64,000 nucleotides of DNA from Elmis aenea (taxonomy: Eukaryota > Arthropoda > Insecta > Coleoptera > Elmidae): contig OX393583.1 in NCBI GenBank assembly GCA_947652605.1, positions 10,147,222-10,211,221 on the forward strand. Reading direction: 5' to 3'. A program made the translations under genes and the position numbers. Below, one piece after another: positions 56,213-64,000 of the stretch. The first letter of the stretch is position 1; the number at the start of each line of letters is the position of its first letter. A model generated the notes under the pieces. That model made no database searches. It was not told where the DNA came from and worked only from the letters and a program-made list of their open reading frames with translations.

Positions 56213-56325
56213 TAAAATTACCGGAATTACCGGTAAAAAACTGGCAAATTACCGGTAAAATTTGAAGAGCATTTTTTGCGATTTACTGGTAAACCGGTTT
56301 ACCGGTATTACAATCCCTAGTTGAG
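56213..56325. mobile_element. Small ACCGGT-rich element fragment
   Basis: Repeated TTACCGGTAA words in both orientations end with ATTACAATCCCTAG, an inverted CTAGGGATTGTAAT terminus. A similar GAATCCCTAG end lies at about 56490. It resembles the hAT-like group with ACCGG words. Confidence 0.45.
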
Positions 56326-56784
56326 ACCACTGTTTTAAGGTTTAGCGTTTCTAATTAAAAAACTTAACATCTAAAGCTAAAGTACTTTATTTACATGACT
56401 GGTAAGATAAAAAGTTTACAATTTGATTTTGACCCTAAACCATACTTCTCCTATTAAAAAAAAAGGTAAACAACACCTTTTTGGTGTTATTTGAATCCCT
56501 AGTGTTTACCTACCGATAAAGAAAGAATATATCGCCTTAGGAAAATTTGGATCAATACTTCTTGTGTGGCAAGCCATCTGTGAATAATGTGCCATAGCAT
56601 AAATTGAGATTTACAGGTATACGTTAACAAATGCTTCGAAAAGCATCTATTGCCCTTAATATAGGTATTATTTCATCAATCCCCAATATTGTTTAGACCA
56701 GATCCTGCAACAATGTATTAAGCTAAGGCAATCCTTGATTTTTATGAGTTTAAATACATATTTTGTATCCATAACGATGTTAAA
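56326..56784. other. No recognised feature
   Basis: 459 bp with no supportable coding apart from possible upstream scraps of the transposase relic that follows. Confidence 0.45.
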
Positions 56785-57010
56785 CTTTAAACCCATGAAC
56801 ACCCTAGAACTTCGTCCCATCGAACGATATTGGGCTACTGTCAAGAAAATACTGCGCTGCGAAGTAAAAACGGCCAACACAAAAGAGGTTTAAAAAAAAT
56901 TGGGCATCTGGGTGCAACAAAGGATTTAGCAGATGTACAAAATCTTATACGCAATATTGAATCAAAAGCTCAGGATTTTTTTAGACCATCATTAAAAGAA
57001 AGTTACCATT
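56785..57010 (+). pseudogene. Tc1/mariner-like transposase C-terminal relic
   Basis: The plus strand reads NPMNTLELRPIERYWATVKK then ILRCEVKTANTKEV. The L-x-PIE-x-YW motif carries the last catalytic acid (Glu) of the DDE_3 family. A frameshift near 56885 moves into the frame 56830-57042 (LADVQNLIRNIESKAQDFF). Only this end is kept and no TIRs are visible. Confidence 0.6.
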
Positions 57011-58903
57011 TTATTATTTTCATTACTTTAATTGTTAAATAAAAAAGTTTCTGCATCAAACCCTTTCTTTAAAGAGTTTTTCATGTCTCCATTAATGTTG
57101 TTTTGATTCTGGAACGTTTTCCTCAAATTGCATCTGAGGAGAAACACAAAAAAGAGTTACAAAACAACAGGATTGGAAATAAAGCGTGCTTTAAATATTA
57201 GAAGTATAATTTAAAAAAAAAACAGTTACGCTTGAATTTCAAATGAATTTTTACCAAACAAGTTTTATATGTTTGTCACAATTCAACGGGTATTGAATTG
57301 AAATCTCACTGTCCATGCAGGAAAATGTTACAATACAATGTCACCAGTTCTCGAGTTTGCATGTTCCAGCAACAAATTACGTAGAAGCCACAGTAATTTA
57401 ATAATGGCTGTTTGAAAACCCCGATCAAACATATGTATGTAAGCCGCAAATCGTTTAGTGTAAGAATTAATTATAAGAAGCTATCGATCGTGGCCAGCCC
57501 GAGTTTGATAAGTTTAATAGAAGTAACGTGGCATGTTCCACGTTCTTGTGTGTGCAAGAAATTATTAGCAGAATACAAAACGTTTGAACCTTAGGCCCGA
57601 CTATTTTAAAGTTTAAAATAGTGTGTTGGTAATGGGTAAGATAAGTTTAAGGGTAAAGAGAGAACCTATTGATGTTAAATAAGACCCGCCTAGCGTAGCC
57701 AAGGTAACACCGTCAGCCAATGAGATATAAGTATTACATGTCTTACGTCTAACGCTACTTTTTGATATAACTTAGGGGGTAGTAGCTAAGGGTGAATTTT
57801 GCCTGAGATAGGGTGTATTTTTCCGAGGAGGCGCCTTCTCATTTCTAGCGGGGCAAGGAGAAGGTAAGGAGTGGTTTTGGAACGCGAAGGGGTGAGAGCG
57901 CGCCGGTGGAATGGGGTGGGTTAAGAGAAAATGGCCCGTTTTAAGGGTGGGCTTTTATCTTTTAGGGTTATTTCTCCCTGAGATTGAATTTCTAATGTAT
58001 GTTCTGTTTTTGATTCAATTTATGTTGGTAGATTGTGAAGAGTATGCGGCTAGTACAGTTTCGGTGAATATAAGTTAAATTAGAAATAAATTAGAATGGA
58101 TAGAGCTGCTGAACTCGCTCGAAAGTTTCTATTTATTTTGTTTTGCCCTTGCTGTTGTGCTATGTTAATGTTTAATAATTAATTAGTAATCATACGCTTA
58201 GATATTACCCTTTACAGGAACACCGGGGCGGAAGATCTTTACCTTAATTAAACGCACACTAAGCACCACACTTTTAATATTATATTACACAACATTTCTT
58301 GCTTATCTGGAAACCTATCTGCGAGTTCAAATAGCAATATTTTCATGTGTTGATCTGGAGTGTAGCAAACTCATGCAAATAGTTTTGTTTTCATTTTTTA
58401 TTCCTATCTCTGCGCTATAACTTTCAGCAACATACTAATTTTAGTAACTATTTCGTTAACAATTGGTCTAGCATTGGCATTTATTCTCGCCAACGTAGCT
58501 AAACGCTTCAAGTTAAAATATTTTAGATAAAAATAAAAATTTTAAAGAGATTGGTAGAAAATCAATAACATCCAATTAAAAACTCTGCTATCTTGTTTGG
58601 GGAGAATATCTCGCCTTGATAATTTACTAGACTAGTAAAAGACTCTTTTCGTCCATAATTTCCTAATTTTCACAGATAAATTGGGAGCAAATCTACCTAT
58701 CAGGAGACTGGAGTCTCCAAAGTTGGCAAGGTATTTTTCATGAAAAGACTACAATAACCCTTCTATTTACACGACTAATTTGTTCCACAAAAGCAGCGCA
58801 TAAATAAAAACCCCGTAAATGAAGCCATGAAAAGCATGTTTAAAATAGACATTTGTTCGATATTTTCAATTATTTTACTGGGCTACAAAAGCTTAAACGA
58901 AAG
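57011..58903. other. 1.9 kb, mostly unrecognised, with a G-rich patch
   Basis: 57770-57960 is strikingly G-rich on the plus strand (GGTGAGAGCGCGCCGGTGGA, GGAATGGGGTGGG) compared with its surroundings. It could be a regulatory or promoter-proximal host segment. No ORF is supported. Confidence 0.4.
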
Positions 58904-58931
58904 TTTTTTTTTTTTTTTTTTTTTTTAATAT

Positions 58932-58962
<31 letters not shown>
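58904..58962. repeat. Poly(T) plus (TTTA)n run, tail of the minus-strand LINE
   Basis: A run of 23 T (58904-58926) is followed by about eight TTTA units. On the minus strand this is an (AAAT)n tail at the 3' end of the LINE that follows. Confidence 0.8.
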
Positions 58963-59043
58963 CAAAGGACAGAACAAAACAGGCCAAGCCCAAATTATGT
59001 TCTCGTTAATAATAGAATACATCGGTTGTAAAGTGTGATTAAA

Positions 59044-60146
59044 TTAAAATAAAATTACTTTAGAGTAATGTTTAAATGAATGAAATGATAGACTGAATAT
59101 ATCATTCTTTATGAATGTTTGGTTATATGAGTAAAGAATTCTGTTGATTGGCGAGTTAAAAAAGGCATTTGTGCTACAAGGTGTTATATAAAAGAGAGAA
59201 TGGTGTCGTATGCCTAATCTCGGTACGTTAAAATTTATTAATGATAAAATATTAGGACAATCTATTTTGTAGTTAATAATTTTGTAAAGAAATCTTATAT
59301 CACTAAGTGTCTTACGAGATTTTAAGGAGAGCATGTTTAGGTCTTTACAATGTTGTTCATATGATTTCTCTGGAAGTTTGTATTTTTTTTGCAAAAATGA
59401 TATGAATTTCTTTTGAATTCCCTCGATTTTACTATCGTAGGTGTCATATTGTGGGTTCCATATGATAGAAGCAAAATTTAAAATACTATTAACATAGGAA
59501 TAATAAAGTGTTCTAATAGCATTAACATTATTGAAATGTTTTGAGGAGCGTATGATGAAGCCAAGCATTTTAAGAGATTTATTCTTAATGTATTCGATAT
59601 GTTCCGCAAAAACGAGTTTACAGTCTAATAAAATTCCTAAGTCTTTTACCAATGTGGTGTTCATCAGAGTTGCATTATTCAAAGAATAGTTATATAGGAT
59701 TATATTTTTGTTTCGTGTAAAATTAATTTTATAGCACTTACTAACATTCAAGGCAAGTTTGTTTATTTGACAGTATTTTTCTAATCTGTGGAGATCCTCT
59801 TGTAGCAGTAGACAATCGGTAGTATTTGTTATTGTTCTAAATATTTTTAAATCATCAGCGTATTGTAGGTTGTAGGTATTCACAATTTAAAAAGCAATGC
59901 TGTATGTCATTGACGTAAATATTAAATAGCAATGGTGCTAAGAGACTTCCCTGAGGGACTCCGGATGTTACTTTGACAAATGTAGAAATGAAACCATTTA
60001 ATTTTACAGCCTGTGATCTATTAGATATGTATGATTTTATCCATCTTAAAAGATTTCCACAGATGCCTATGTCGTGTAATTTGACTATTAAAATTGAATG
60101 ATCTAACCGGTCGAATGCCTTACTAAAATATATATAGGTACTTATA
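59044..60146 (-). pseudogene. LINE reverse transcriptase relic with YADD (LINE family 3)
   Basis: The minus strand enters at 60140 with KAFDRLDHSILIVKLHDIGI (first catalytic Asp lost just upstream). It continues SYISNRSQAVKLNG, VTSGVPQGSLLAPLLFNIYV and NDIQHCF. A frameshift near 59885 leads to the 279-codon frame 59883-59044, which holds YADDLKIF (catalytic Asp pair), LALNVSKCYKINF, VKDLGILLDCKL and IRTLYYSYVNSILNFASIIW. This arrangement is typical of R1/I/jockey-type LINEs. The 5' side is cut by the MITE end at 60147. One frameshift is the only clear lesion in the retained part. Confidence 0.87.
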
Positions 60147-61290
60147 CAGTCTGTCCCAGATTACATTTCCAGCATGGGAATCTCGCTTATTATAAGAGAT
60201 GCAGGTTTATTTAAAATAGATGAATTATTCCGTAGTATGAGAGCAGCTACAATCAATTTTTAAAAGTACAAAATTTCACGTGCTTCAGATGTTTTACCAA
60301 AAAATATGAAAATGTCGGGTTTTTCCTCTCATAACTTTTTATTTTTATTCTTTAAATCAATTTTGTTAGTACTTTCTAAAGGTACTTTTTAATGGAGAAT
60401 GTAACTTATTTTAGATTTTTTTTTATCACTTACTATTTTTGAGATGTTAATACCTACCCCTAATTTCGTTTTTTCTTATGGGCCGCAAAGTTGGCTATGG
60501 AATAATTAAATGTTTTTTTTCTCTCTCTTTAAAATGAGATACTACTTGCTATCCATTTTTATAAATAAGTAACAAAATGAAGAAAAATCGTATTTTACCA
60601 ATCACTTATTAAGCTATCTATGAAAATAAAAAATAAAAAACAACTAATTAAATGTCAAATTACAGTTTCTATCGTCCATGCTACGGTATTATTTGCTAGA
60701 ATTTCATATTATTGTTGTGTAATTTGATAGTGTTTGTAGTAATTGTTATAATGATAGCTACATTTAAAATAACGATAAATTTGACATGTTGAGATGCTAC
60801 ATTCTTTACCATAAAACTGTGTAGAAGCTGAGCGAATATACTTGGAGATATATCCCGAGAGAAGGCAACGAAGGGTGTGTGTTTACAGAAATTTGGAGAT
60901 AAATTTAAAAGAGTATGGTTTTTTCGAGAAACCAACCAAAAAATCGAAAACAAATCAATAAAGAATTAGTATTATCTGTTTTTACACAGTTTCTATGGCA
61001 AAGAATGCAGCATTTCAACATATAAAATTTTTAATTAGTTGTAAATGTGCCCATAATTATATGATAACAAATTTGCTACAAAGACTATTGAATTACACAA
61101 CGATAATATAAAATTCTAATAAATGATACCGCTAACAAAGGTAACTGTCATTTGACATTTAATTAGTTGTTTTTTGTTTTTTATTTTCATGGATAGCTTG
61201 ATAAGTGATGGATAAAATACGATTTTTCTTCATTTTGTAACTTATTTATAAAAATAGATACCTATAGCAAGTAAACGCTTTTATACTAGA
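60147..61290. mobile_element. Foldback element with a CAGTCTGTCCCAG left end, right end lost
   Basis: TA at 60145-60146 then CAGTCTGTCCCAGATTACAT. Inverted arms pair 60547-60830 with about 60985-61275, for example AACAACTAATTAAATGTCAA against its complement near 61155 and CTACATTCTTTACC against its near-complement near 60998. The region 60147-60540 has no partner, so the right arm is truncated. Confidence 0.7.
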
Positions 61291-61403
61291 AGTATAACGC
61301 AAAAATTTGTAAGTTTGTTTAACGATAGTTGTTTCAAAGAATCGTGGAAGGAAGAAGATGAAACTTAACAATACATTTGTCTCCGATTCGCACCAGTTCG
61401 TGT

Positions 61404-61423
61404 GATAATAATAATAATAATAG
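61404..61423. repeat. ATT microsatellite tail of the following LINE
   Basis: (AAT)n on the plus strand precedes AGGCTTTATTT. On the minus strand this reads AAATAAAGCCT followed by (ATT)n. Confidence 0.8.
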
Positions 61424-61483
61424 GCTTTATTTAGTTATAAAAGAAACTATTTATACATCAATCTTTACAACTAGTACTTCAAA

Positions 61484-62133
61484 TTAAAATTGCAGTTTTA
61501 CATGGGTCTTGCAACCTTCTTTAAACGCATGCAGATTAACAGAATATTTTAATTCGTTTGGTAATTGATTAAATAATTTTAGCCCTTTGTAATAGAGCGA
61601 GTTCTGTGTACTACTTTTTTTACATTTAGGCAGTCTAAAATGTTCTCTTTGTCTTGTTTCATAATCATGCTGTTCTTTGTTGTATATCAGATATTTACTC
61701 ATATATCTTGGCATCATATTGTTTATACATTTATATATTAGAACCAAAACGTTATACACTGTATTTTGCCATATATTAAGGAACCCCAACTTATTATGCA
61801 TATATTCAATTTTAGTTAATTTAGAACACTGTAATATGATACGCAAAGCTCTGTTTTGCTGCTTTTGTAATTTTTTCAGATCCCCCTCATTACTTAGAAA
61901 TATTATGCTACTGCAATAATTAAAGTATGGTTCTATTATTGTATGATAGACCAATATCCTAGCTTCAAAGTTTAATTTATTCGAGATTCTCCCAAAATAA
62001 CTAATTTTTGCACCAACGTTTTTTACAATATAATCTATGTTCTTTTTAAATTTTAGATGATTATCTATAATTACCCCTAGGTATTTAAACTCTTCAACTA
62101 TCTCTACTTTATTATTATCTAAAAAAGCAATTA
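61484..62133 (-). pseudogene. 5'-truncated LINE C-terminal region, open frame (family 1 relative)
   Basis: The minus-strand frame is open from about 62133 to 61484. It reads LDNNKVEIVEEFKYLGVIID, NHLKFKKNIDYIVKNVGAKI, ILVYHTIIEPYFNYCSSIIF and LSNEGDLKKLQKQQNRALRI, and ends YYKGLKLFNQLPNEL with a short tail. It aligns block for block with the last third of LINE family 1 (565-1862) but is clearly diverged. The catalytic part lies upstream of the truncation. No frameshift is visible in the retained part, so the copy is fairly young. Confidence 0.82.
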
Positions 62134-62885
62134 ATGTGGTAACTTGAAAAAATGACTAAGAATTTCCACCAAAGTTGCCAACGTCTAGGTTTTATGAGTT
62201 ATTTAGAAACACTCATTTCATTTGGAATTAATTTTTTATTCTTAACAACACTGTATTGTAACTAATAAGTCAGTGATGCTTGTGTCTCCAGTTCTTGTTT
62301 TGAAAGAAACAGCCTGATACGCTCAAATTTGAATTGTTCATGGCTTATCCATAGGTATAGTGGTTTCTTTAAATTTTATTATTAGAAAACTTCTAATCTA
62401 TGAGAAGTTTATTTTAAGAGTTTACTGTAAATTTAATCAAATAATAAAGTCATGAAGGTAAACACACAAACAGTGGGTAAAAAAGACTTATTTAAAATGA
62501 TTTTGAGTTTGAGAAGTATCAACCCACAATAGTAAAACGTCAAATAAAGAGAAGAGATATAATCATGGTTCTCCGTTTCTGCTCATTTTTACAACATTTC
62601 ATTACGTTTTTAAGATTTTCGTTAACTGATTTAAAAAATAAGGTACAACTGAAAATATTTCATTCAAATAAAATCGTAAATTTTAAGTGGTTTGGAACAT
62701 CAATAACTCAAAAACTTTGTTTTGCTACAATTTCTCATTAATTATTTGCCTTCGCTACAAAAGCTGTTTCTAGTAGAGAGTCTCTACTCTCTACATATAC
62801 GTACTTGAGTTTATAAAGTTAAATACCAAGTTGTAGTTTCACCTTTAGTTTTAAAGCTTTTTAGATATTTTAATATTCAATTATA
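62134..62885. other. No recognised feature
   Basis: 752 bp of AT-rich sequence. Confidence 0.5.
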
Positions 62886-62952
62886 CAGGAATTCGAATGT
62901 TTTACGGTGTATCTCGGTTACCGTAATAGTTAGCGATAATCTGATACCTATC
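62886..62952. mobile_element. Single MITE end (CAGGAATTCGAATG)
   Basis: TA at 62884-62885 then CAGGAATTCGAATGTTTTAC and GTGTATCTCGGTTACCG, similar in layout to the 207-330 end. It is cut by the LINE that begins at about 62953. Confidence 0.35.
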
Positions 62953-63784
62953 GCAAAGTAAAATGACCTCTGACTTAAAATTTCAAAATAATTCCAAAAG
63001 TACCTATAAATGTTGTAAATAAAATATCTTTTCTTGGCTTATGTATTGACTCTAGACTGGACTGGTCATACCACATCGAACGCCTGTCACAAAGCCTGTC
63101 ACGGTACCCTTTTGCCTAAAAAACCTAAAAAAATTGGTCAATGCAAACGCGGCCAAAACTGCTTATCATGCATATGTCGAATCGAGGTTACGCTATGCTG
63201 TAATTTTTTGGGGTAACGCTAGTGTCTCAGAACGCCTCTTTATTATACAAAAGCGATGTATAAGAAATATATTTGGTCTAAACTACCGAGATCACTGTTA
63301 AGACACTTTTCGTGACAAAGAAATATTAACCTTTTACGGCCTATTTATCCTCCAAGCCATCCTTTCCGTAAAAAATTATATAGATCTGTTCGAAGAGAAT
63401 ATGAGAAATCATGCAGCCAATACCCGACATAAAAAAAACCTAAAACCCGATTGCTTCAAATATACCTATCTTCAAAAAAATGTTGCCTCCACAATGATTG
63501 CTATATGTAATAAATTTAACACATCACCTGAGAGTATAATAAATCTTCCCACCCGCGAATTGAAGAAGAAATTAAGAAAAGTTCTGATTTCTAAAGCTTA
63601 CTATGGAGTAAGCGAATATTTAAATGATGCTGACTTTATAAAATGTTATATTTAAATATAATTTTTTTGTGTTTTTTTTTTATTAACTATGTATATTATT
63701 GTAATGTACGTAAATTATTATTGTGACAATTTCTATACCTTTTTTGGGATATTCAGAACAAATAAAGATTATTATTATTATTAT
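62953..63784 (+). pseudogene. LINE family 2 3' fragment, copy 2
   Basis: Very similar to 15704-16537. The text starts at the CAAAGTAAAAT that precedes TSDLKFQNNS in copy 1. SFLGLCIDSRLDWSYHIERL is readable, then a one-base loss near 63115 shifts the frame. The last frame (63401-63655) reads NHAANTRHKKNLKPDCFKYT to NDADFIKCYI. It ends with AATAAAG and an ATT run at 63765-63784. It is 5'-truncated downstream of the reverse transcriptase core. Confidence 0.88.
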
Positions 63785-64000
63785 GATTATCGTTCTCGGG
63801 CTATTTTTTTGAAAAAAGAATGCCTGTGTCCTGTGTTATCAGATTTTTTATATCGCCTTCTATTTTGGCACTAAAGACCAAAAATGAATCTTCATAATTT
63901 TTGAAAAGTCAATATACTTCTTTATTTATTTAAATAAAACAAAATGTTATACAGATCTTTATGCATCATTTAAAATTAAGTTTTTTAACGACCTTGACTT

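Noticed and set aside
56668..56880. 70-aa minus-strand frame
   Set aside because: Antisense shadow of the Tc1/mariner relic, which is on the plus strand.
58853..59038. 61-aa plus-strand frame
   Set aside because: Translates the poly(T)/(TTTA)n tail of the minus-strand LINE.

Overview
This is an AT-rich (roughly 70 % by eye) eukaryotic window with no recognisable host protein-coding gene, no tRNA or rRNA and no bacterial-style operon. It reads as intergenic or intronic DNA of an insect with a large, repeat-dense genome. A beetle is my inference from the mixture of transposon families; no host marker gene is present to confirm it. Almost everything that can be named is a transposable element (TE) or a relic of one.

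Layout. 0-10 kb: a CAGGGTG-type MITE end, a LINE relic (minus strand), an element end with hairpins near 4.3 kb, a tandem/direct repeat block at 6.0-7.2 kb, a 1.1-kb hAT element with a perfect 8-bp target duplication, and a jockey-like reverse transcriptase relic. 10-20 kb: a hAT element holding a nested pogo-like element that kept only the C-terminal part of its transposase, several CAGGGTG MITEs, a long LINE reverse transcriptase ORF (527 aa), a composite hAT with two more insertions inside, a pogo-type MITE, and a PIF/Harbinger relic with convergent transposase and MADF fragments. 20-30 kb: a piggyBac deletion derivative with transposase remnants, a 245-bp palindrome built from TTGCTCGAA units, a hAT with a ZBED/Charlie-like transposase relic, a foldback MITE, and the best gene in the window: an intact 580-aa pogo/Tigger-like transposase with a C-terminal PHD finger (27507-29249).

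30-45 kb: a 642-bp MITE (family A), a perfect 93+93-bp palindrome, a second piggyBac-like element bounded by TTAA, a MULE transposase relic with a SWIM zinc finger, a complete but broken pogo element (38820-40857), and small hAT elements. 45-64 kb: LINE relics, a 1.05-kb foldback element, a 1.87-kb hAT, a family A MITE interrupted by a 1.81-kb near-perfect inverted repeat, a second intact family A MITE in opposite orientation, a Tc1/mariner relic, and four LINE relics at the right end.

The genes do not form a pathway. The logic of the region is repeated insertion: hAT elements (8-bp duplications), pogo and CAGGGTG elements (TA), piggyBac (TTAA) and 5'-truncated LINEs with ATT or TTTA tails. 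Several insertions can be dated relative to one another by nesting, and two are supported by paralogous empty sites within this same window. The long stretches between them show no feature I can support.
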